NCBI GenBank assembly: GCA_003415625.1
Contig: PYIU01000005.1
Coordinates: forward strand, 1,431,001 to 1,495,000
Length of the DNA: 64,000 bases
Direction of reading: 5' to 3'
Origin: Aquanectria penicillioides
Lineage: Eukaryota; Ascomycota; Sordariomycetes; Hypocreales; Nectriaceae
A program made the translations under genes and the position numbers. Shown in pieces: positions 49,505-60,087 of the stretch (its first letter is position 1; each line of letters opens with the position of its first letter). The notes under the pieces were generated by a model. That model saw only the letters and a program-made list of their open reading frames with translations. It did not search any database and was not told the origin of the DNA.

Positions 49505-50271
49505 CTCGGAAGAACAGTGAATAAAGATGTAAACTACCTAGGATGAAGGTTGACATAGGTAGCTACGTTGAGATTGGCTTAGCTTGGGCTGCGTCTGAGG
49601 CTACAACAATGGCTATTTACAAGAGTCGATTTGGAACCTAGGATAGGAATATGGTTAAATCGTTCAAAAAGAAAAACAAATTACTACCCACACTCTGGTG
49701 AAGATTTTTGTCTATCATAGTACTTTGATCTTAAGTGAATTGCTTAGATGGCCGGCTGCGACAGGGCTACCTATTTCAGTGGGAACTCATGCTGAGCCGC
49801 TACATGTGCTAGCAATCATCTGAATGGATGGCCAAGTGTACACGGACCAAAGATTGCCGGAAAAAAAAGGAAAAAAAAAAGAGGAAAAGAGAATTTGCCA
49901 TCAATATATATAATACCTAATATTTATGCTAGATTATTTGGATACTGCGTTGTTGTTCTTATTGAGTAGCTTCGTTAGTGTTTGTCTGTTACAGGAGAAC
50001 CCCCCGCCGACACGGGACGCGACATCCCCTAAAAACCCAACAGCCCGCCAAGCCAACCACGAGCTAGGCAACTCACGAGGCTGGTAAGGCTGAGTTCGGC
50101 ACCATCAAGCTCGTCTGGCGATTCTTGCTTCTCCATCACCATCCAAGCCCAACACTCTCCAGCGCGCATTCGCCTGACCGCAGAAGCCCGCCTCTCGCGA
50201 TGAGGTAGCCTGAGTCACCGCGACACGAAACTCTGTTTGCCTGCGGCCGATCGCTCCACTACTCGCCCGAC
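49505..50271. other. Intergenic region
   Basis: 3' flank of the P450 (AT-rich, with A-runs near 49,861-49,880) and the promoter of the nucleoporin gene. The minus-strand frames here are shadows. No gene seen. Confidence 0.5.
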
Positions 50272-52224
50272 ATGGCCTTGTGTAAATTCTACCAGCAGGG
50301 CTACTGCAGATACGGCAGTCAGTCAACCCCAGGACCACCCAGGACCGCGTCTTCGCCGCCTGCTGCGCTGGTCGATCAAACGGATTCGCGGAAATCGGAA
50401 TCGCTGACTTGGCTTTAGCTAATTGCCGATTCGAGCACTCCAACGCGGGGAGCAGCAATAACAACCGAAACCAACCTGCAAACCGGTTTGGAGCCCTTGG
50501 AGGAGCCACCCAGAACCAGAACCCGCCCCAAAACCCAGGCGGTACGCATCCCGCCACGCGAACTCGCAATCCCCAAAGGATTTATCTAACGCAAGGATAG
50601 ACAAGTACAATATTACTACTGATGCCATCGAACGAGACCTGACGAGCGAAATACCACAATGGATTCTTTCAGCCTATGCTCCAGGAAGGGATGCCCCCGA
50701 ACAGCTGTTTGGTGGATACCCTCGGGAGCAGAGTTTTGAGGAAATGCGTCTTCACTTCATGACGGGGAAGGCCGCAGGGAATGAGCAACAGGCAGTAAGA
50801 GCTTTGCGCCGACATCGTGCAGGACACAAGACTAACCACGATAAAAGTTGAATGAAGCCCAAGAGCTTTACGCCACCGCGCAACAGCAGATGCAAAACGC
50901 TGCCCGGAACGCAAAGGATGCCGTCCAATTCCTTGTTGGTGCCGAGAACAACCACCCAAACCGGCAGGATATTTGCCTGCAAGGAACACAGGGAGCTCCC
51001 TTTGGAGAATTCCTCGTTGGGAGGCGGCCCAAATCCCTTGTGCCCGAACAGGCGGCCCAATCCAATCCATTTGGATCCAAGACCAACAACAACGCATCTC
51101 CATTTGGAGCAGGAGCTTCTACACCACAGAACAACACAGCATTTGGACAGCCTTCGAATTTAGGCCAACGACCAAACCCGTTCGGCACACCATCTTCATT
51201 TGGCCAACCGTCGCAACCAACTTCTGGATTCAGCCATTCTGGAGCACAAGGAGCCTCACCATTTGGTCAGCCATCACAGCCGCCACAGTCGAATACGGCC
51301 TTTGGCCAGCCATCAGCCTTGGGTGCCAAACCAAGCCCATTCGGATCATCCCCCTTTGGAGCCCCATCGCAACAAGGCAACCAACAAACGGCGTTTGGCC
51401 AACCTAGTCAGCTCGGTCAGAAGCCAAAACCCTTTGGAACATCGGCAAACACCAACAACAACCCGAGCCCCTTTTCTGCGGCGGGAAACAGTAACTCAAG
51501 CCCATTCGCATCTGCAGGAAACAACAATACGAACAACAACACTAATAACAGTGCCCCTGCTGCCAACCCATTTGGAGCGCCATCTGGCCCAAACAACCAG
51601 GGAACAAGTCCGTTTGCTGCCAGCAACAACCAAAACAACAATGGGCAAAACCCATTTGGACAGCCGTCTCAAAACCCATCTCCATTTGCTCAGCAGCCGT
51701 CAGCTTCTGCGGCTTCCAATCCCTTTGCCTCTGCTACTCAGGGACAAGGAAACGCCAGCAACCCATTTGCTCAGGCACAGCAACAGCCGAACGGCTTTGC
51801 GTCCCAACCGAACCAGACTCAGGCCAATCCATTCGGACAACCGTCAAACCCAGCTCCCGCTCAGCAAGCTCAGCCACAGGCAGGATCATCTGTTAGCCCC
51901 TATCCTCCTGGAAGCAGCAAACAGCACCCGCCTATTGAAAGCTACAGTGCCAAGGGTATGAATGGTCGTTTGACTATGTTCAAGGGTAAGCCAGTCACCT
52001 ACAAGGACGACAGACCTGGTATCCGGGACTTTGACGGCACGTGGCGTCGCATCTGGTTCCCTGATGGACCGCCAGGCTACTCCAAGGATACTGAGCTGCC
52101 CATGAATGAGTACGACGACAAGAGCAAGACGCAATGGGCGGCCTTTGCACAGACGGGCACTTTCCAAGATGGTCTCATGCCTGCGCTTCCACCACCACGA
52201 GAATGTACCGTGTGGGACTTTTGA
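50272..52224 (+). CDS. CCCH zinc-finger FG nucleoporin, Nup42/Amo1-like
   Basis: Four exons: 50272-50317, 50419-50541, 50601-50794 and 50848-52224, giving 579 aa. Exons 1-2 encode a CX7CX5CX3H zinc finger (residues 4-22, CKFYQQGYC...NCRFEH) that appears only after splicing. An Asn/Gln-rich spacer follows, then a helical segment (IERDLTSEIPQWILSAYAPG, SFEEMRLHFMTGKAAGNEQQ, ELYATAQQQMQNAARNAKDA). About 25 FG-type repeats come next (NPFG, AFGQPS, SPFG, in Asn/Gln/Ser linkers). The conserved C-terminus includes SYSAKGMNGRLTMFKGKPV and RDFDGTWRRIWFPDGPPGY. The combination of CCCH, FG repeats and this tail matches the fungal Nup42/Amo1 family. These are nuclear-pore proteins of the cytoplasmic side that help mRNA export with Gle1 and Dbp5. 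The symbol is left blank because the yeast and S. pombe names differ. Confidence 0.88.
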
Positions 52225-52703
52225 GTGTATGTGTAAAAAGAGATAAAAAAAAGAGACGAAAAGGGCGACAATTGTGGTTGGCGTTTACATGTTGAAACAG
52301 AATCACGGGATGTATGTATTCACTGGCGTTGAACTTGGTATCGAACTTGGCATTATAACGGGATGTACTGGTTGGGCGTGGCCTTGCATAACAGAGGCTC
52401 TCGGAGGCAGCAGGATAACCTCAAGGCATGTATTGAATACAATATTCAAGACGCACCGAACAGGATGCGCGTGCCTCTGCCCCTTTTACAATCATTTCTG
52501 GATCTCGGTGACATGTCGTGTGTTGAGCTCGTCACTGTCATAACTTGAGTATATTCTTGTTATCACGGTGCAATTGGAACAGAAATTATTCGGCTGTGAA
52601 CCGTTTCTCCTTTTTTTTATTGTCTACCTGAGCCAGGTCGTCGTTTGCGGCCTGACCAAAAGGGGTATCACTCCCGGCCGTGCCAACCACGATGTCCAAT
52701 CCC
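52225..52703. other. Convergent 3' intergenic region
   Basis: 3' flanks of the nucleoporin (+) and uS10 (-). Only short frames; no gene. Confidence 0.5.
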
Positions 52704-53252
52704 TTAAGCAGCAATGGTGACCTCAACCTCGACACCGGCGTCGATGTTGACAATGATCTGCTTGACGACCTCGGTGGGGGCGTTGAGGCTGTTCCGCAAC
52801 TGTTAGCATTCTTGCTTCGAACCTGGGAAGGGATCTCCTCGCATGAGGAGAACGGGAGAAAATGAAGACGTACTCAATCAGGCGCTTGTGGATGCGCATC
52901 TCGTAGCAGTCCCAGGTCTTGGAACCCTCACCGCAAGGGGTCTTACGGGTGGTGATCTTGAGGGTCTTGGTGGGCAGGCGGACGGGGCCCTTGGCGCGGA
53001 GGTCCTTGTTCTTGGCACGCTCGATGATCTCAGTGCAGACCTTCTCGAGGACCTGGACCTTGCGGGAGGAGAGGGTGATGCGGATCTTGTGGCTCTTCTG
53101 TACGGCGGGAAGGGAGCGAAAGGTTAGCGGTTATTTGTCATTTTTGATTCCGTGTTTCGCGAATTCGTCTCTCAAGTTTGACGAGAACGCGGGTAAAGGG
53201 GAGCACGTACGGGAGCCTCTCCGTGGTCCTTGTCGGGCTTCTGGTAAGACAT
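52704..53252 (-). CDS. RPS20: 40S ribosomal protein uS10 (RPS20)
   Basis: Three exons: 53252-53211, 53097-52874 and 52788-52704, with introns of 113 and 85 nt, giving 116 aa. Exon 1 encodes [14 protein letters not shown]. Exon 2 encodes the core: [60 protein letters not shown] and [14 protein letters not shown]. Exon 3 encodes [20 protein letters not shown] and ends EVEVTIAA. This is the universal uS10 protein of the small-subunit head. No single unspliced frame shows it well, so the gene is easily missed. Codons are strongly biased to C-ending forms, as expected for a ribosomal protein. A CAGTCACA box lies 255 bp upstream. Confidence 0.97.
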
Positions 53253-54087
53253 GATGGGCACTCTTCAAGACTCGAACGTGGGGTGTTGACGTTTCGGCAA
53301 AGTGATGAAGGCGGGTTTAAGGAAGAAGAGGAAAAATGGAAGCAATTGTCGCGAACTTTTTGGTGGGGTGAATTCTAGCAGTGTAGGGCTTTGGTTGTGG
53401 GTGGCGCTAGACCTAGAGCGGACTGGCGTAACCGAAGTCGAGGTTGGAGAAAATTCGAATATGATTGGTCAAGAAATGGGCAAGGTACTTACTCCCTGCC
53501 CACTTGTGTGACTGCTGTTGCTCCAACCTGCAGGGAATCACACTGACCATGGGGGAGATCGAGTTATGAAACAAGAAACCTGGGAGTTCAGTTCCGATAT
53601 TACGTAGGTTAAAAAAAAAACCGATATTAAATATGTGCACTTTACTGTTGTCTCTCAACCTAGAAACGGATAGTATCATGTGCTTTTTTATTGCTTTATT
53701 CGCTGATAGGCAGGTACTTACTTGGATGTTGTATTTTCTGAAGGTAGCAGCGGTATAACCGAATGAGAGAGGCTGAGGCTCACACCTGCCTGGTGAGATG
53801 CAAAATAGAATCCACTTCTGATGATTCATCCGGCGATGACCCAAAACAGCTAAACCACATGAAACAGCATGTCATAGCATAGGACGGACGGTTTGATTGA
53901 GTCTTGCTATCGAGGCTATGGCGAATGACTTATAATACGCTCAATTTCCTTCTTGAATTTTGGTTCTTCAATAACCTCTTCCTACCCCCCTCCCCTCCCC
54001 TCTCCCCGCTAACCCACCAAACGGAGCATATCTGTTCCTCTCACCTCCGTCGACAACTACCCGTGAGGGCAATTCCAGCTCCAGAAT
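53253..54087. other. Divergent promoter region of uS10 and the CUE-domain gene
   Basis: 835 bp. A plus-strand frame from 53,925 stays open into the CUE gene and could encode an N-terminal extension, but the sequence (LEFWFFNNLFLPPSPPLSP) looks like a pyrimidine-rich leader. The frames on the minus strand are shadows. Confidence 0.45.
53507..53514 (-). promoter_or_regulatory. HOMOL-D-like box upstream of uS10
   Basis: On the uS10 strand this reads CAGTCACA, the HOMOL-D core element of ribosomal-protein promoters in S. pombe. It lies 255 bp upstream of the ATG. An 8-bp match can occur by chance and use of this box in filamentous ascomycetes is not established to my knowledge, so the call rests on motif and context. 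Confidence 0.3.
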
Positions 54088-56107
54088 ATGCCCAACTTAC
54101 CCCCTTCGCACCGTTCCCCAAGTCCGCCTGGCGACAACACCTTTCCCGCAAGAATGGGAGTCGCTCCTTGACGCCTGGACGTCTCTGTGTCACGCCCTGC
54201 TCGCGCTCTCCGACAAGGACTTCAAGGCAACCCTCTCACACGATGAGTCCGTCTCCGCCTTCTTAACCTCCTTCGCCGAGGAGACGGCCGAGACTGGCAC
54301 TTCGCCGCTGGGATCGCACTCGACGCAGCTCATGAGAGGCGTATTCAAACTCACAGCCCGAGGCGTTGTCATTTCTCCTCCGCCTTCTCCCGAGCTCATC
54401 GGGTTTCCATTCCTCGCCGACCTGGCTAAGATCCTTCCCCGGAGAGTCACAGCGCCGCTCATTGCCCAGCTCTTTCGAGACCAGTCCGCGCCACTTGAAT
54501 CCTCACTCTCATCCCTCAAGAAACTCCTCATCCCCCAACTCGACGCCGGAATCAAGGGCGACTTGAAGCTTGTCGAAGCTCAACTCACCCGCCTAAACCA
54601 TCTGCTTCACATATCTCCAGACGCCTGCACCCTTTTCCTCGCAGGCTCCGATTTCTTCGATGGCCTGATCACTTGCTTCCGCGTCATGAACCCGCCTCTG
54701 CGCAAAGTGATCATCACGACAATCTACCTATGCCTAGTGGGCTTGGTAGAAGCCGAGCCTCCAAGATGGTCCATGCTCAACGACGAACTATATGCCTTGA
54801 AGTCGGCTGCTGACGCCCACAAAGCTGGGCCTCTGAACGTCAACGACTCTCTTGTCCCTGAGCTTGTTACAAACACCCCCTTGTTGAAAATTCTTTTGAG
54901 GAAAGCTGAAGACTTTGGGACGGCCACGGCGAACTTGAAGAACCGCATTACTGCACTGGAAGGGTTTAAGAAAGGCGATATGGTGCGCCCGAAGCGCCTT
55001 GTGAAGAGGAAAGTTGACAAAGGAAAGGGCAAGGAGACACAACAAGACGTGGATACGGAGATTCATGTTCACAAGATGAGCCAAATCTCACAGATTCAAG
55101 ATCTTTTCCCTGACCTGGGGCTGGTTTTGTGGCAAAATGTTTAGATGAATATGGAGACAACGTCGAACAAGTGGTTGCAAATCTACTTGGCGAGAGTCTA
55201 CCACCTGATCTGGCCACTGCAGATCGTAACGAGCTCCTGTATGCTTCAAAACTCAGTTTCCAAACTTTTCAGTTCTAACATGAAATCGCTAACGCCTCTT
55301 AGATCATCACAACCAAAACACACCGAATTGGCACCTCGTTTAACGCCTCCCCAACTTCCCACGCGGCATAACGTTTTCGATGACGATGAACTTGATCGCC
55401 TTGCCATCGACACATCTAAAATATCGTTTGGAAAGAACCCAGATAAAAGCGCCGATGATATCCTCAAGGATAGATCGAATGCTCCGAATAAAGCAGCGAT
55501 TCTTTCGGCCTTGGCTGCATTCGACTCCGATGACGATGAACGCGACGATACCTACGATGCTGCTGATGTCGGTGGAACCGTAGACGCTACTAACAACGAA
55601 GCAGATGTCGGCAATGATGTCAACGAAGAAGCATTGTTCCGTGCGTACCAGACAGATTCCAAGATATTTGATCGTAATGCTGCTACGAGAAGGAGCGCAC
55701 CAAGAGTTAGGTTAAGGGAAACGACCGGAATGACAGACGAAGCTCTCGAGGGGTGGGCAATTATGCTGTCCAGGAACCCGCAACAGAAGCGCAAGTTGGA
55801 AGAGAAGTTCACCTTCAGCGGGCAGCAAACTCAGCTAGAGAAGACCTCGTGGAGAGCCACCCCTGTTGGATCAGGAGAAGAGGAGAGTGAGGCCGATGGT
55901 GGCTCGTCTAGAGGTGGAAGAGGAGGCGGCCGTGGACGAGGTAGAGGTCGCGGTCGTGGCAGAGGAGGCAATGTTGCTGGACCTACTGGCGATAAGGAGA
56001 CGGAGTCGGCGAGGAAGAACAAAGAGGCCAATAAAGGCTCTCGAGCGAATCACAACCGTCGTGATGCCCGGGCCAAGAAGATGGCTCGCGGAGGTTTTGC
56101 TGGTTGA
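54088..56107 (+). CDS. CUE3: CUE-domain protein, Cue3/ASCC2-like ribosome-quality-control factor, with three apparent one-base deletions
   Basis: Exons 54088-55238 and 55303-56107, with a 64-nt intron (GTATGC...TTAG). Three missing bases explain the frames: C-run 54,100-54,104 (MPNLPP to FAPFPKSAWRQHLS), CCC 54,145-54,147 (to PQEWESLLDAWTSL) and GGGG 55,117-55,120 (FPDLG to AGFVAKCLDEYGDNVEQVV). With them the coding length is 1,959 nt, or 652 aa. The N-terminal helical domain is ASCC2-like (LVEAQLTRLNHLLHISPDAC, GSDFFDGLITCFRVMNPPLR). A CUE ubiquitin-binding domain follows (HKMSQISQIQDLFPDLG, ANLLGESLPPDL). The C-terminus has FDDDELDRLAID, GMTDEALEGWAIMLSRNPQQ and an RG-rich tail (GGRGGGRGRGRGRGRG). 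In yeast Cue3/Rqt3 acts in the RQT complex that splits collided ribosomes. The stop is 2 bp from the stop of the next gene. Confidence 0.82.
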
Positions 56108-56109
56108 GA

Positions 56110-58919
56110 TCATCTACCAACTCTCTGTCTCTTTTGCCTCTCGAAGGTCAATGGAGGGAGGCATATGGACTCTCTCTTTCGCGAATTCTCCGTGGCAGCA
56201 AGATTGGTTTCATACAAGTCATCAATGTCTAGCGTTGTCGCGTATGGACTCTTGATGTCGGCGATGGCCGGGGTCCCAGGGCCGAAACTGCTGCTTGCGT
56301 TGAATGACGAGCCCGTCTCCTCAACACCTACGAAGCGATGATAGTCTCGCGGTGTAGCTAGTTCGGAGACAGCCTCAATAGAGGTGAGGTCGTGGTCGAC
56401 ATCACCCCGGCCCATGATCATGCTCTGCAGTGACATGCGTGAACTCCGCCGGCTATCCAGGTAGGTCCGTAGGTCGTAGCATTGCCGGCATGAAGGATAA
56501 AGCGGAAAGCAATCTGCCTCATCGCGGTATTGTGGAAGTTGTGGGCGCGATTGCTGTCCGCATTTTTCTTGAATGTCGTCGAAGACATCAGCGATAGGGG
56601 TGAAGAAGGTATGCCGGGGCCCAGGACCCCAGTACCGGTTGCGACCCCAGAGCTGTCCGATGAGAGCGTTTGTTTCAAGGTCTATAATGGCAGCACCGCT
56701 GTCGCCTTCGACACCTATTCCGCCTCGAATCCACTCATCTTCATCATCCGAGTGCTGTAGCTCCTCCACGAACCATTCACGGGTGGCCTTTTGCGTGCCA
56801 TTTGCATCTCCGCTAACATATGCTGGGATCTCGCATATCTGGCCACGTTGATGACCTGAGGTTCGGCCGCTCGAACTGACATACGCTCCAGGAACTATGG
56901 ATCCCGTAGAAGTGATGGGTGTTTCTCTTAATAAAGGCTGAGCATCCGAGGGAAAACGGCGAAGCAGATTGGCGTGTGAGTGGTGCGCCGAAATGAGCGA
57001 CCAGTCTGTAACAACTAAAGGTTGCTCCTTGTCACATTCCTCCCAATAAGAATCATGAGAGATCCGAGTAGTTTTGAGATTAAGCCCAGAGGTAACTTCT
57101 AGGTTGCCGAGCTTGAAGCTATCCTCCTGAGCCATGGCGTCGTGGCCTTCCTCAATGCAGCGACTACGGTCCTGTAGTGAAGGGTGCTCCACTGGCACGG
57201 TTTCAAGTTGTTGATATGCTTCAAGAAAAGGGTGGAAATTACCCAGCCAGAACGCACCACCCCCAACCATAAGACTAGGGCCGAGTGTAGCAGTGCTATC
57301 CGGGAGACTAGCGTTTCCACGTATACCGATGCTATCGCCAATGCAGGGATTTCGGAAGAAATAAGGATTCCTGGGGGCACAAATATCATCCATGTGATCC
57401 TTACTTAAACCTCGAGCCCAGGCCAGACGATCAAGCTGACCTAACGAGAAAACAAACGAAACGAGGCGCCGGAACTTGTCTGGAAGCAAGTCTTGGACAT
57501 GGCGGACAACAATCATCTTACGAACACGAGAGATTGACTGACGGGTCATGATGCATATGCGTTTGGATTGAGGCAACTTGCCTCTCATGACGCTGATAAC
57601 ATGATGAGGACCCGCCCACTTGGGCAAAAATTCAGAGAGAAACGGCAAGATGGAATGCTCAAAGACCAGTGGAAAGCTTGCCGTTTCGATAAGCCTCGAG
57701 GCCTTACTTCGGACCAAGTCGGTCGGGCTGTCTGCAGATCTCGGCGTATCTTTGACGGTCAGTCTCAGGCACATACGACGGAGTATCTGCAAACTGAGAT
57801 GTTGCGATACCTCCGCACTTTATGAGGCTTCCCTACAAAAGGAAGCAATAGAGTAAACCTACTGGGATTTTTCTTGGATCTCCTCTCCAGCACGTTTCGG
57901 AGCTGATCCTGATATTTCTTCTTCGCCGCCTTAATGGAGAGAAGCTCTTGTGCAATAATATCTCCCTTGTCTTCAGAGGAACTCTGGCTCTCGACAGGTT
58001 CGGGGTCTTTCTCCATAGTCGAGTTGCCTGGCGAAGCCGGAACCGGGATCGATCCCTGGTTTGGTGCAGGAGAAAGTTGCCACTCGTATATGGTATCGCC
58101 GCCGGCTTTTGTATGAGCTATAGCCATGTGCGACCGTACAGCTCGGGTACTCTGGAGAGAAGTCCCGGTACAGCCAGGGAATGGACAGACGAGAAGGTGA
58201 TCGGATTTAACATGCCATACTAGGCTGTCACGGGAGGAGAAACTTGGCTGGTCGCAGCCAGCCCAATTACATGAATGGGTATGTACGGATTCGACGTGAG
58301 ATTTTAATCCGTCTTCGGATGAAAATGTTTGTTGGCATTGCGGCCCGAGGCAGGGCAGCGGCTCGGGGCAGTCGTCAAATGAGTCGGTGCGGTTGCGACG
58401 TCCCAATGGGCTTGGGCCCCGAGACCAGCTGCTTCGGACGGTGAGGGTGTCGCTCCCGTCGGTTTGGACGGGGGAGAGCAACGAGGCACCTGAAGAGGAT
58501 GTCTGTGTCTCACAGCTGATGGTGCTCAAGGCTTTTGAAGGAGTGATGTGATATCCAACCCAGTTGGCGGGCGAGTCAGATTCCGAGTGGTTGATGGCGA
58601 GCTCGGGAGTAGGAGTGGGCATAGCAGAGGTGTCCCAGCATGGCTCGAAGCGGAAGTCACAAAGGTCGGGCAGAAACGGTACATTGGGAGTGCTTGCATT
58701 CTTTGCCGATTCGCCCATCCAAAGGGCGGGCACAAGCATGGGAACGGGCACGGGCACGGACACGGAAACTGGCGTCGTCGTTGATGTTGACGTTGATGTT
58801 GGTGTCGGCTTCGGCAACGGGAGAGAGTGCGGCAAGGAGCGCGGCAGTGGGCTCCGGCGAGATGGTGTGGGGCCGGGCCGATGGGTGGGCGCTGGGGCCC
58901 TGAGGCACCGGCGTGGCAT
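56110..58919 (-). CDS. C2H2 zinc-finger protein with a C-terminal GDSG protease-like region
   Basis: Two exons: 58919-57859 and 57793-56110, with a 65-nt intron (GTTTAC...TCAG), giving 914 aa in consistent phase. The start is ATG 58919 (MPRRCLRAPAPTHR). Residues 20-180 are Pro/Ser/Thr-rich. Three C2H2 fingers follow at about 190-213 (CLGPQC...H), 217-241 (CNWAGC...H) and 245-269 (CPFPGC...H). A Lys-rich helix (SIKAAKKKYQDQLRNVLERR) precedes the splice site. The C-terminal half has no DNA-binding motif but contains IGVEGDSGAAIIDLETNALI (S719) and GPGPRHTFFTPI. This resembles the serine loop of trypsin-fold peptidases. I could not assign the catalytic His and Asp with confidence. The tail is Ser-rich and ends in a basic stretch. 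Similar two-part proteins are, I believe, widespread in Hypocreales. Function is unknown. Confidence 0.8.
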
Positions 58920-60087
58920 AGTGAAGCAAGGCCTGGATGCCGTCGTAGCGGAAAAGTGAAAAGTCGATGAGTAGGATTGGGTTTTGAGTGCATTGGTATA
59001 AAACGGAATGCCGTCATTCAACCTATGAACAGGATCGGCTTGAAGCCGCAGGGACGAAGGAGCACTTTTGTACGGCAGCAGGCAGCACCGGCTCACCTTG
59101 GCGCGGCTGCCTTGCCCTGGGCGGCCTCCAAGGCGCACCACTTCTCCGGTCCCCAATGGACCGCCAACAAGGGCTGCTACGTAACTCGGGGGGTTTTTTT
59201 TTTTCTTTTCTTTTTATTATTAATTTTTTTTTTTTAATTTTTTACATGCAGCTATGCAATACTGTGTTGGTAGCTTTGGAGATGGAAATGGGAAAAGAAG
59301 AGGCCATGTACCTACACGAATAGACAAGCTGTTGTGCGTTTTGTTTGGATAGCCAAGTTGGAGAAGACGCTTGCTTGCTGTATATAGTTACCGTATCTTG
59401 AGTGTGGTGTGGCGTTATGGACGCAATCTTCCTCCCCCGCATCGCTCAATTCCTTCCCCACCTCCAAGACCGCGTCCTGAGCAAACCAAACTCAAACAAA
59501 ATGCTCAGTTATTACCATCATATGATAGTTGTAAGAAAATCACCTCATACAGTCCATCTTCCAAAACTCCCATTCGTCCATCCCTGTTCTCGCCTTGCTG
59601 CAGTGTCCAGGCTATGTCAAGGATTAGGACCTTGGCAAGCTTTGATGCCTGGAAAAGAGAGTGCCCAACACAGCCCGCGCACAGCTCAGCCCTACACCAA
59701 TGCACTCACTCAATTCTCTTAGACTCTGGACTTGAATTCCCCCTCGCCATTGACTTTGATAACACAACCTCTTTGAAGACTGCCTAGAACGAAAATGCTC
59801 TGCTTCCATTGACTAACGAATCACATGAGCGCCATCCCAGACACCAAGTCACCGGACGATTTGCTGACCGCATCCTATCCGCGTACCGATTGGAGCAGCC
59901 GAGGTCGAACCTTTGCTCAAGCCTTTGGTCGAACCCCTCCCTCATCCGTAACCTCTCATCACAACATTGACTGCCTTATCAAAGCGTCGCCGGCAGCAAC
60001 CAACTTGCCTCTTAGTAGTGCAACGCCCGTCTGAAGACTTCCCACCTCTACTTCACACAAACCTTCCTCGCCCCATCACCTATCTCT
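58920..60087. other. Divergent promoter region, with a uORF before the HET gene
   Basis: T-rich tracts occupy about 59,187-59,241. A plus-strand ATG at 59,825 opens a 69-codon frame (MSAIPDTKSPDDLL) ending at 60,034, 53 nt before the HET ATG. It lacks known domains and could be an upstream ORF. The frame at 59,371-59,787 has no support. No separate gene is called. Confidence 0.4.

Noticed and set aside
52680..53127. Plus-strand frames over the uS10 gene
   Set aside because: Antisense shadows of the three-exon uS10 gene, which is read clearly on the minus strand.
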